Shown piece by piece: positions 8,137 to 15,692 of a stretch of 64,000 nucleotides of DNA. Under the pieces are notes generated by a model, which was not told the origin of the DNA, did no database searches, and saw only the letters and a list, made by a program, of their open reading frames with translations. Origin of the DNA: Yinghuangia sp045039925 (GTDB lineage Bacteria > Actinomycetota > Actinomycetes > Streptomycetales > Streptomycetaceae); contig CP108400.1 in assembly GCA_045039925.1 (NCBI GenBank), positions 5,518,001 to 5,582,000 on the forward strand, given 5' to 3'. Numbering within the stretch: the stretch's first letter is position 1; every line of letters starts with the position of its first letter. Position numbers and translations under genes: made by a program.

Positions 8137-9134
8137 ATGAGTCCAAGGGTTCGCCTGCGGGCATGAAGCGAGGGCGTCCAATGTCAGTGTGTGAAGACAG
8201 ACGTGGACACCCTCGCAACTGCACTCTATGTCAAGGTCGATGACGCCTTGAAGGCTTCGCCGGATCTGGCGCCGCGGCGTCCGAAGGTCGGGATCGCCCC
8301 CACGCTCGGCGACGCTGAACTGGTCACCCTCGCGGTGATGTCGGCGCTGCTCGGCTACACCTCCGAGCGGCGCTGGCTGCGCCGCGTCGACCGCGACTTC
8401 CGCCACCTGTTCCCCTACGTGCCCGGGCAGTCCGGTTACGGCAAGCGCCTGCGCGCCGCGTCCGCCCTGCTCACCGCCGTGATCCGGTCGCTGGCGACGG
8501 ACACGACGCTGTGGAGCGACGACGTGTGGCTGGTCGACTCCACCCCGGTCGGGTGCGGCTGCTCCCGCGAGACCGCCAAGCGCTCGGACCTGGCCGGCTG
8601 GGCCCAGTACGGCTACTGCGCGTCGCACTCGCGGTACTTCTGGGGCCTGCGCCTGCACCTGGTCTGCACCCTCGGCGGGCTGCCGGTCCTGTTCGCGCTC
8701 ACCGGCGCCAAGGCCGACGAACGCGAGACCCTGCGCGACATGCTCGACACCGCACCCGACGTCCTCGCCTCCCACCCCGGCCAGACGATCATCGCCGACA
8801 AGAACTACTACGGCCGCGAGTTCGAGCACGACCTCACCGAGCGTGACCTGGTCCTCTTGCGACCGGCCCGCAAGGGGGAGCCCGAGCGGGCCGGAGCACA
8901 CCTGTTCAAACCACTGCGGCAGGTCATCGAGTCGATCAACCAGACCTTCAAAGGCCAGCTCGACCTGGAACGACACGGCGGCAAGAGCCCCGCCGGGGTG
9001 GCCGTTCGGGTGCTCACCAGGATCCTGGCCCTCACCGCAGCGATCTGGCACAACGACAAGACCGGACAACCGATCAAACGATCACTGACCGCCTACGATC
9101 ACTGACCGCAACAACACCCCTTGGACTCATTCAT
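8133..9134 (+). mobile_element. Insertion sequence, IS982-like, copy 1 (1002 bp)
   Basis: A complete insertion sequence with perfect 17-bp terminal inverted repeats (ATGAATGAGTCCAAGGG at the left end, its complement at the right) and one transposase gene. CTAG flanks both ends (8129-8132 and 9135-9138), either as a 4-bp target duplication or as part of the ends, since CTAG is itself palindromic. It is inserted in the 3' end of tetR. A second copy, identical as far as can be seen, lies inverted at 40542-41543. Confidence 0.93.
8191..9105 (+). CDS. IS982-like family transposase (copy 1)
   Basis: A 304-residue DDE transposase starting at GTG. The probable catalytic acidic residues are in LVDSTPV, IIADKNYYGREF and IESINQTFKGQLDLERH. 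The pattern of a long helical N-terminus, SHSRYFWGLRLHLV, and a late glutamate helix matches IS982-type transposases. It fills nearly the whole element. There is no internal stop or frameshift, so it looks active. The copy at 40571-41485 encodes the identical protein. Confidence 0.93.
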   Translation: MKTDVDTLATALYVKVDDALKASPDLAPRRPKVGIAPTLGDAELVTLAVMSALLGYTSERRWLRRVDRDFRHLFPYVPGQSGYGKRLRAASALLTAVIRSLATDTTLWSDDVWLVDSTPVGCGCSRETAKRSDLAGWAQYGYCASHSRYFWGLRLHLVCTLGGLPVLFALTGAKADERETLRDMLDTAPDVLASHPGQTIIADKNYYGREFEHDLTERDLVLLRPARKGEPERAGAHLFKPLRQVIESINQTFKGQLDLERHGGKSPAGVAVRVLTRILALTAAIWHNDKTGQPIKRSLTAYDH

Positions 9135-9364
9135 CTAGCGGCCACGACGGCGACACGGAGGATGGCTGACGACGGCCGGACACTGATGCCCCCGCTGCGC
9201 AGCCTGGGAACTGACAGCTGTCTACACGGGATTCGGGCGGACCGAGAGCGCGCGGCCGGCGGGGGCAAGGGGAAGGCGCGGCGCAGGAAGCGCACGGGCG
9301 CGGCCAACTGCGGGGCTTTTGGCACGGATCTGGCACGAGGGTCGTGAAAGGTCTGGACAACACT

Positions 9365-9393
9365 GAAGGCCCGGGTCGGTGACCTGGGCCTTC
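9365..9393 (-). terminator. Hairpin terminator of tRNA-Gly(CCC)
   Basis: A 13-bp stem (GAAGGCCC-GGGTC pairing with GACC-TGGGCCTTC, one G-U) with a 3-nt loop lies directly downstream of the minus-strand tRNA. Confidence 0.7.
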
Positions 9394-9400
9394 TTGTCTG

Positions 9401-9471
9401 AGCGGGCGACGAGAATCGAACTCGCGCTCTGAGCTTGGGAAGCTCATGTTCTACCATTAAACTACGCCCGC
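9401..9471 (-). tRNA. tRNA-Gly (anticodon CCC)
   Basis: The minus strand folds as a normal tRNA: acceptor GCGGGCG/CGCCCGC, D-arm with GTTTAATGGTAGAAC, anticodon stem TGAGC/GCTCA around loop TTCCCAA (anticodon CCC), and T-arm CGAG-TTCGATT-CTCG. Discriminator base is T; CCA is not encoded. A hairpin terminator follows at 9365-9393. Confidence 0.95.
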
Positions 9472-9608
9472 GTTGCGGCCCTGGTGAGGGTCGCGCGTCA
9501 CACTGTACCTGATTTGGTTGGTGGGGCGCAGGCGTGTTCCGGGGCGGGGTGGCGTGTCGGGGTGGTGCCGTTTGGGTGTATCCCGGGGGCAGCGACTACC
9601 CTCTGTCT

Positions 9609-10184
9609 GTGCTGCTTTCGGACAAGGACATTCGCGCGGAGATCGACGCCGGTCGGGTTGGTATCGACCCGTTTGAGCCGGAGATGGTGCAGCCGTCCAG
9701 TGTGGATGTCCGACTTGATCGGTTTTTTCGGGTGTTCGAGAACCATCGGTACCCGCACATCGATCCTGCGGTGGAGCAGCCGGATCTGACGCGGCTCATC
9801 GAGCCGGAGGGGGACGAGCCGTTCATCCTGCATCCGGGCGAGTTCGTGTTGGCGTCGACGTACGAGGTCATCACGCTGCCGGATGATGTGGCGAGTCGGC
9901 TCGAGGGCAAGAGTTCGCTCGGGCGGTTGGGGTTGCTGACGCACTCGACCGCCGGGTTCATCGATCCGGGGTTCTCGGGGCACGTGACCCTGGAGTTGTC
10001 CAACGTGGCGACGCTGCCGATCAAGTTGTGGCCGGGGATGAAGATCGGGCAGCTGTGCCTGTTCCGGTTGTCGTCGCCGTCCGAGTTTCCGTACGGGTCG
10101 TCGGTGTACGGCTCGCGGTACCAGGGGCAGCGTGGGCCGACGGCCTCGCGCTCGTTCCAGAATTTCCACCGGACGAAGATCTGA
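9609..10184 (+). CDS. dcd: dCTP deaminase
   Basis: A 191-residue trimeric dUTPase-fold enzyme that deaminates dCTP to dUTP for thymidylate synthesis. The family landmarks are present: N-terminal MLLSDKDIRAEI, VQPSSVDVRLD, the nucleotide-binding EGKSSLGRLGLLTHSTAGFID block with its catalytic glutamate, and the C-terminal lid YQGQRGPTASR. The GTG at 9609 gives the standard family length and N-terminus; upstream in-frame sequence is not conserved. It lies between a divergent tRNA-Gly and a phosphoribosyltransferase gene on the same strand. Whether this form is monofunctional or also has dUTPase activity cannot be read with certainty. Confidence 0.97.
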   Translation: MLLSDKDIRAEIDAGRVGIDPFEPEMVQPSSVDVRLDRFFRVFENHRYPHIDPAVEQPDLTRLIEPEGDEPFILHPGEFVLASTYEVITLPDDVASRLEGKSSLGRLGLLTHSTAGFIDPGFSGHVTLELSNVATLPIKLWPGMKIGQLCLFRLSSPSEFPYGSSVYGSRYQGQRGPTASRSFQNFHRTKI

Positions 10185-10268
10185 CGGTGCCGGCCGTGGG
10201 TCGGCAGGGTGCAGAAGTCAGGACAGCGGCGCGCGGCGTCGCCCGAACACGTAGGTAGGGCCCCGACA

Positions 10269-10766
10269 ATGACCGACGTGCGCGAGAACCTCACCTGGGA
10301 TCTCCTCGGCACCGCTACGCGGGAGCTCGCGGAGCGGGTCGCGGAGGACGGGTACGAGCCGGACATCATCCTGTCGATCGCGCGCGGCGGCGTGTTCGCG
10401 GCGGGGGCGCTGGCGTACGCGCTCGATGTCAAGAACTTGCACCTGGTGAACGTCGAGTTCTACACCGGCGTGGGGACCACGCTGGAGATGCCGATCATGT
10501 TGGCGCCGGTGCCGAACGTCATCGACTTCACGGACAAGAAGGTCTTGGTGGCGGACGACGTCGCCGACACGGGCAAGACGCTCAAGCTGGTGCGCGACTT
10601 CTGCGAGGGCGCGGTGGCCGATGTGCGCTGCGCGGTGATCTACGAGAAGCCGCAGTCGTCGGTGAAGTGCGAGTACGTGTGGAAGTACACGGAGGACTGG
10701 ATCAACTTCCCGTGGTCGGTGCTGCCGCCGGTGGTGACCCGGGAGGGGCAGATCCTCGACGCGTAG
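10269..10766 (+). CDS. Type I phosphoribosyltransferase
   Basis: A 165-residue PRTase-fold protein. The PRPP-binding loop is VLVADDVADTGKT (about 95-107), and IILSIARGGVFAAG is the pyrophosphate-loop segment. Such enzymes join a purine or pyrimidine base to PRPP; related proteins are annotated as xanthine/hypoxanthine-type PRTases, but the substrate hood is not diagnostic here. The ATG at 10269 is preceded by GGTAGGG. It follows dcd by 84 bp, suggesting a shared nucleotide-metabolism transcript, and is followed by a strong hairpin terminator. Confidence 0.88.
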   Translation: MTDVRENLTWDLLGTATRELAERVAEDGYEPDIILSIARGGVFAAGALAYALDVKNLHLVNVEFYTGVGTTLEMPIMLAPVPNVIDFTDKKVLVADDVADTGKTLKLVRDFCEGAVADVRCAVIYEKPQSSVKCEYVWKYTEDWINFPWSVLPPVVTREGQILDA

Positions 10767-10794
10767 GCAGGTAGTAGCAGTTACAGGTAGTGGA

Positions 10795-10834
10795 CGAAGG
10801 CCCCGTTGCCGGGTGGGTGGCGACGGGGCCTTCG
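10795..10834 (+). terminator. Hairpin terminator after phosphoribosyltransferase gene
   Basis: A 16-bp near-perfect stem (CGAAGGCCCCGTTGCC... GGCGACGGGGCCTTCG) lies 28 bp past the stop codon. It may serve the facing minus-strand gene too. Confidence 0.75.
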
Positions 10835-10977
10835 TGCGGCACTGTGCGGTACAGCTGGGAACCGGTGGACCGTGAGTGCGGGATCGACCGGGTCCGGCCC
10901 GGTGCCGCGTCCCCGTACGGTGTGGCCGGGCAAGGCGACCGTGCGGTGCGGATGCGGCGTGGGGCCGGGGGAAGCGT

Positions 10978-11619
10978 TCAACCACTCACCTCCTCACGCG
11001 CGTGCGGGGGCCTGGCCGGGTCCTGCTGGCAGGAGCGGACCAGGGTCCCCAGGAGTTCGACCGCCTCGGGCAGCCGTCGGTCGGCCGGGTCCGGGGGCAC
11101 GGCCCAGCGCGGCTCGGGGCCGTCCGCTCCGCACGGGCCGGACGGGGCGGGGACGACGTGGCCGATGCCTTGGTGGCGTACGTCGAGGTGGGCGGCGTCG
11201 TTGTGGTCGATCGTGTACCAGTACACGTCGCGTGCGCCGGGGCGGACCAGGAACAGCAGGCGGTCGGACGGCAGGTGCACGACCGGACCCGGTGTGAAGC
11301 CGAGGTGGTTCAGCTCGTGGAGCGCCGCGTAGCCGACGTGTGCGGGGGCGTCGAGTACGTCGAACTCCAGCCCGGTGGCGAGCAGTACGGAGTACGGCCG
11401 CCGGCTCCACCACGTCCTGATGACCTCGGACGACCGGCTCGCGGCCGCCAGGCCCGCCTCGTCGCCGGGGTGGGCGCCGGGCTCCGGGCATCGGAGCGAC
11501 CGGCAGGAGCAGCGGCCCTGGTCGACGTAGGCACCCGGCAGTACGGGCCATCCCCGATCCGTCGCGTAGAAGAGGGCGGCGGCCTGCAACGCCGCTTTGG
11601 TGCGTCTCCGCACGAGCAT
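10978..11619 (-). CDS. Small prim-pol (bifunctional DNA primase/polymerase) domain protein
   Basis: A 213-residue protein matching the N-terminal part of the archaeo-eukaryotic primase-polymerase (AEP/Prim-Pol) family common in actinobacteria. It has ALFYATDRGWPVLPGAY near the start, a Cys-rich CSCRSLRCPEPGAHP zinc-like knuckle, a TWWSRRPYSVLLATG motif, a PSDRLLFLV strand and a WAVPPDPADRRLPEAVELL tail. There is no helicase domain, so it is a stand-alone protein. The usual polymerase DxD pair is not obvious; the FDVLDAP segment keeps one aspartate pair. Some relatives may have lost catalysis. It is convergent with the phosphoribosyltransferase gene. Confidence 0.72.
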   Translation of the reverse strand: MLVRRRTKAALQAAALFYATDRGWPVLPGAYVDQGRCSCRSLRCPEPGAHPGDEAGLAAASRSSEVIRTWWSRRPYSVLLATGLEFDVLDAPAHVGYAALHELNHLGFTPGPVVHLPSDRLLFLVRPGARDVYWYTIDHNDAAHLDVRHQGIGHVVPAPSGPCGADGPEPRWAVPPDPADRRLPEAVELLGTLVRSCQQDPARPPHAREEVSG

Positions 11620-11925
11620 GTCCGGTCCTTAACCGCGGCGGTGGCACGTCCCGGATTTGCTGGGGGAGAAACCGGGGACCGCCGCGTGGTCGCGTGCGCT
11701 GGATGTGCAGTTCCTGTCTCGTTGCGTTCCCGTGAGACGAGGAAACCGCGTCGCGCACGCGACGGGAAGATCCATCCGGGGGCCATCTGGTGCCGCTTGT
11801 GGTCCGGGTGGTCCGCTTGTGGTCCGCTTTGCTCGTTCCGGCCCCTGTACGGCGCTTGGCGGCGGTTCGTACGTCCGCCGCGCCGCGCAGGGGACGGGCC
11901 GCCGTCGGAGCCCGCTGCCCGCCGA
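11620..11925. other. 306-bp non-coding stretch
   Basis: No gene is supported here. It is the probable promoter region of the minus-strand prim-pol gene. The right half contains two direct copies of CCGCTTGTGGTCCG at about 11792-11830, a short repeat with no known role. Confidence 0.5.
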
Positions 11926-12915
11926 CTAGGCGGACGTGAGCGGCAGTTTGAGCACCAGGAGCAGGGCGATCAACTGTACGGACACCGCACCCAGCGCGCG
12001 CGGCCAGGCCAGTTCGTGCACGCGCATCGCAACTGCCGTGAGCAGCCAGGCCGTCAGCGCGAACGACACGACTCCGACAACCATCACGGCGCTGTTGTCG
12101 TCACTGGCAAACAGCGACACCGCAAGGCGCGGTGCGTCGGTGAACCACGCCACCACCGCGGCCAACGTGATGAGCGGTCCGGCGTCGCCGTTGCCGCCGA
12201 GCATCTGCGCCAGCATGGTGGACACCCAGCCGAGCACGACCATGAAGCCCGGGACCACGACGGCGGTGATGAGCATCGCCGGGACGCTCGTGGAGAGGGT
12301 ACTGGTGACGACCTCGTCGCGGGCCTTGTCGTTGGCGACCATGGCGAGCACGCCGCAGACCGCCGAGACGATCAACGCGGGCCACCAGAACGCCTGGTCC
12401 CGTGCGCGCTCCAGCGTCGAGAGCGGGCGGGTGAGCAGGCCGCCGAACAACTCCTGCCAGGTCAGCGGGCGGGGCGGCGGCGGTGGGGCCGCGTAGGGGG
12501 CGTACGCCGCCGCGGAGTTCGGGTCGTACGGCTGCCCGTTGCGGTACACGGTGCTCTGCGCGCTCCGCGGCGCGGTCGGCGGCACGGCCGGGGCGACCTG
12601 CGTATACCCGTCGGGGGCCTCGCCGTAGATGTAGATGCTCGTCTCGTCGGGCAGCGAGAGCGGGCCGCCCGGGTACGCCGACTGCTGCTGCCCGCCCTGC
12701 GGGGACTGCGGCTGCTGCTGCGGTTGCTGCGGGTGCGCATAGTGCCCCTGTTGGGACTGCCCGTACTGCGGCTGCCCCTGCTGAGGCTGCGGCGCGGGCT
12801 GCTGCTGCGCGTACGGCGAGGGGTTCTGCGGGCGCGGTTGCGGCCGACCGTACTGGTCGTACTGGTCGGGTTGGCCGTACTGCGGTCCGTAGGGGTAGCG
12901 GTCGTTGCCGGTCAC
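11926..12915 (-). CDS. Yip1-family membrane protein with Gln/Pro-rich N-terminus
   Basis: About 329 residues. The first ~165 residues are a disordered region rich in Gln, Pro, Tyr and Gly (YGQPDQYDQYGRPQ type), then LTWQELFGGLLTRPLSTLERARDQ leads into a membrane domain with about five hydrophobic segments (FWWPALIVSAVCGVLAMV, MLITAVVVPGFMVVLGWV, LITLAAVVAW, VMVVGVVSFALTAWLLTAV, VSVQLIALLLVL). This is the architecture of actinobacterial Yip1-domain proteins, whose function is not established. The GTG at 12915 is taken as start because the Gln-rich region begins there and upstream sequence looks non-coding. Confidence 0.75.
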   Translation of the reverse strand: MTGNDRYPYGPQYGQPDQYDQYGRPQPRPQNPSPYAQQQPAPQPQQGQPQYGQSQQGHYAHPQQPQQQPQSPQGGQQQSAYPGGPLSLPDETSIYIYGEAPDGYTQVAPAVPPTAPRSAQSTVYRNGQPYDPNSAAAYAPYAAPPPPPRPLTWQELFGGLLTRPLSTLERARDQAFWWPALIVSAVCGVLAMVANDKARDEVVTSTLSTSVPAMLITAVVVPGFMVVLGWVSTMLAQMLGGNGDAGPLITLAAVVAWFTDAPRLAVSLFASDDNSAVMVVGVVSFALTAWLLTAVAMRVHELAWPRALGAVSVQLIALLLVLKLPLTSA

Positions 12916-13162
12916 ACCCTGACGGTACCGGGTGGGCGCCAAGTGGTGTTGTCGTAGGGCTGCCGTAATTTCGCCGGATGGATTGGTAGATCTGGAGACA
13001 GCCGCGGGGCGTTTGCGCAGCGTTCGCCCTGCATACCGAAGCGCCGGGGACCGTGAGGGTCCGCCGGCGCTCCGGGTCAGGCGGCAACTGCGTACGAGCA
13101 AGTTGCGACCAAGCTGTGACGACTGCGACTGCGACTACGACTGCGACGACGTAAGACGACGC

Positions 13163-15448
13163 CTAAGACGTCTGCTCGCTCGCCGCCTCGCTCGCGGGCG
13201 CATCCGCGGGCGCTTCCGCCGGCGCCCCGACCAGCTCCGGCACCTTCACCGACTGCAGCAGCAGCTGCGAGACGTCGACGACCTGCGTCGACTCCTTCGC
13301 CTGCCCGCTCTGCTTCTTGCCGGTGACCGAGTCGGACAGCATGACGAGGCAGAACGGGCACGCGGTCGAGACGATGTCCGGGTTGAGGGCCAGCGCCTCG
13401 TCGACGCGCTCGTTGTTGATGCGCTTGCCGATGCGCTCTTCCATCCACATGCGCGCACCGCCCGCGCCACAGCAGAAGCCGCGCTCCTTGTGGCGGTGCA
13501 TCTCCTCGTTCCGCAGCCCAGGCACCTTGGCGATGATCTCGCGCGGCGGCGAGTAGATCTTGTTGTGCCGGCCGAGGTAGCACGGGTCGTGGTACGTGAC
13601 CAGGCCCTCGACCGGGCCGACCGGGACCAGGCGTCCCTCGTCCACCAGGTGCTGCAACAACTGCGTGTGGTGGACGACCTCGAACTTGCCGCCCAGCTGC
13701 GGGTACTCGTTCGCGATCGTGTTGAAGCAGTGCGGGCAGGTGGTGACGATGCGCTTCTTGGCCGCCGGCAGCTTGGTCGACTCGTCCTCGTCGTCCTCGC
13801 CGAAGGCCATGTTCAGCGTCGCCACGTTCTGCGCGCCGAGCATCTGGAACAGGAACTCGTTGCCCAGGCGGCGGGCGGAGTCACCGGTGCAGGACTCCTC
13901 CTTGCCGAGGATCGCGTACTTGACGCCCGCGATGTGCAGCAGCTCGGCGAACGCCTTCGTGGTCTTCTTCGCCCGGTCCTCCAGGGCGCCCGCGCAGCCG
14001 ACCCAGTACAGGTAGTCGACCTCGGCGGGCTCGATGTCCTCGCCCATGATCGGCACCTCGATGCCGGTCGCCTTCTTGAGCTCCTTGACCCAGTCGAGGC
14101 GCGCCTTGGGGGCCAGGCCCCACGGGTTGCCCTTGTTCTCCAGGCCCTTGAGCATCGTGGCGGCCTCGGACGGGAACGCCGACTCGATCAGCACCTGGTA
14201 GCGGCGCATGTCGACGATGTGGTCGACGTGCTCGATGTCGACGGGGCACTGCTCGACGCACGCGCCGCAGGTGGTGCAGGACCACAGCACGTCGGGGTCG
14301 ATGATGCCGCCGACCTCGGCGGTGCCGATCAGCGGACGCTCGGCCTCGGCGAGCGCGGCCGCCGGGACCTTGGCCAGCTGCTCGGACGTGCCCTGCTCGT
14401 CGCCGCCCATGTCCTTGCCGCCGCCCGCGAGCAGGTACGGCGCCTTCGCGAACGCGTGCTCGCGCAGCGACATGATGAGCAGCTTCGGGGACAGCGGCTT
14501 GCCGGTGTTCCACGCGGGGCACTGCGACTGGCAGCGGCCGCACTCGGTGCAGGTCGCGAAGTCGAGCAGGCCCTTCCACGAGAAGTGCTCGACCTGGCCG
14601 ACGCCGAAGATGTCGTCGTCCTTGGGGTCCTCGAAGTCGATCGGCTTGCCGCCCGAGGTCATCGGCATGAGCGCGCCGAGCGCCACGCCGCCGTCGGGGT
14701 CGCGCTTGAAGTAGATGTTGAAGAACGCCGTGAAGCGGTGCCACGCGACACCCATGTTCGGGTTGACGCCGATGGTGATTGCCCACCCCATCGAGATGAC
14801 GATCTTGATCATCGCGACGATGTAGACCAGGTTCTCCAGGCTGTCGACCGACAGTCCCTCGAACGCTTTCACCAGCGGGTACGAGAACGGGTAGTGCGCG
14901 TTCCACGACGTCTCGTCGTTGAGCGCGCCCTCCAGGCCGCGCAGCGTCATGATGCACAGGCCGACCCCGAGCACGACGCCTTCGACGAAGTACGCCTGCC
15001 AGAAGGTCGAGCCCGAGAACCGCGACTTGCGGCCGGCCAGGCGCGGGTGGTTGAGCTGGCGGATGACGATCAGGACGAGGATGCCCAGGATCGTCATGAG
15101 GCCCATGAACTCCTCGAAGAAGTTCCAGACCACCCAGTGGCCGATGATCGGCAGGTAGAACTCGGCGTCGAAGAGTTGTCCGTACGCCGTGACCAGGGTC
15201 AGGATCAGCGCGCCGAAGCCGACCATGACGAACCAGTGCGCGGCTCCGACGATGCCCCACTTGAGCATCCGGGTGTGACCCAGGATCTCCGTGAGCATCA
15301 TGGTGAGGCGCTTGCCGATGGGTCCCGAGCGCCCGAGAACCGGTTGGCCGAGCTTGACGTACTGATAGATGTACGCGGCGGCTCGCCCGAGCAGGGCGAA
15401 GCCGACAACGCTGATGACCAGCGCTATGACGATGGCGGCGAGCTGCAT
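13163..15448 (-). CDS. Membrane-bound iron-sulfur reductase (heterodisulfide-reductase-like, CCG domain)
   Basis: A 761-residue fusion protein. The N-terminal ~230 residues hold five hydrophobic segments resembling a quinone/heme-b membrane subunit. Two 4Fe-4S motifs follow: CTECGRCQSQCP (cysteines about 300-310) and CTTCGACVEQCP (about 391-401). The C-terminal half has two CCG (cysteine-rich) repeats, with WVGCAG, HDPCYLGR and GFCCGAGG. This is the actinobacterial 'Fe-S-binding reductase' architecture, thought to move electrons between the quinone pool and a soluble partner; the donor and acceptor are unknown. It is divergent from the beta-propeller gene; the shared region contains a perfect 10-bp palindrome GTCATATGAC at 15569-15578. 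Confidence 0.9.
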   Translation of the reverse strand: MQLAAIVIALVISVVGFALLGRAAAYIYQYVKLGQPVLGRSGPIGKRLTMMLTEILGHTRMLKWGIVGAAHWFVMVGFGALILTLVTAYGQLFDAEFYLPIIGHWVVWNFFEEFMGLMTILGILVLIVIRQLNHPRLAGRKSRFSGSTFWQAYFVEGVVLGVGLCIMTLRGLEGALNDETSWNAHYPFSYPLVKAFEGLSVDSLENLVYIVAMIKIVISMGWAITIGVNPNMGVAWHRFTAFFNIYFKRDPDGGVALGALMPMTSGGKPIDFEDPKDDDIFGVGQVEHFSWKGLLDFATCTECGRCQSQCPAWNTGKPLSPKLLIMSLREHAFAKAPYLLAGGGKDMGGDEQGTSEQLAKVPAAALAEAERPLIGTAEVGGIIDPDVLWSCTTCGACVEQCPVDIEHVDHIVDMRRYQVLIESAFPSEAATMLKGLENKGNPWGLAPKARLDWVKELKKATGIEVPIMGEDIEPAEVDYLYWVGCAGALEDRAKKTTKAFAELLHIAGVKYAILGKEESCTGDSARRLGNEFLFQMLGAQNVATLNMAFGEDDEDESTKLPAAKKRIVTTCPHCFNTIANEYPQLGGKFEVVHHTQLLQHLVDEGRLVPVGPVEGLVTYHDPCYLGRHNKIYSPPREIIAKVPGLRNEEMHRHKERGFCCGAGGARMWMEERIGKRINNERVDEALALNPDIVSTACPFCLVMLSDSVTGKKQSGQAKESTQVVDVSQLLLQSVKVPELVGAPAEAPADAPASEAASEQTS

Positions 15449-15692
15449 CGCGGTTCTGCTCCTCCGGTGGGACGTCCCTTCCGGGGCGTGTATCGGCCGT
15501 CAGCGTACGGCCGTGCGTAGATCTTACCGACTAGTAACTTATCGGCTGAACGAATGATCTCCATCACTGTCATATGACGACCCGTCAGCTTTCCTGACCG
15601 TCATGCTGCCATGCCGCGTCGGACGTCCTTGCGCGGGATCCCGGCAGGTGCTGCCTGATCGCCGATCTCCGGGCCCGCCTACCATCCGCACC

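Noticed and set aside
6220..9069. A 949-codon minus-strand frame across the amidohydrolase, tetR and transposase
   Set aside because: It crosses an IS boundary and is antisense to three clear genes; the part in the IS recurs antisense to the second transposase copy.
9162..9347. A 61-codon frame between IS copy 1 and tRNA-Gly
   Set aside because: Very Arg/Gly-rich without start signals; it partly overlaps the former 3' end of tetR.
13116..13160. CGACTG/CGACTACGACTGCGAC triplet-like repeats as a CRISPR or attachment site
   Set aside because: Repeat units are 6 bp with no spacers; no cas genes or integrase nearby. Simple low-complexity DNA.
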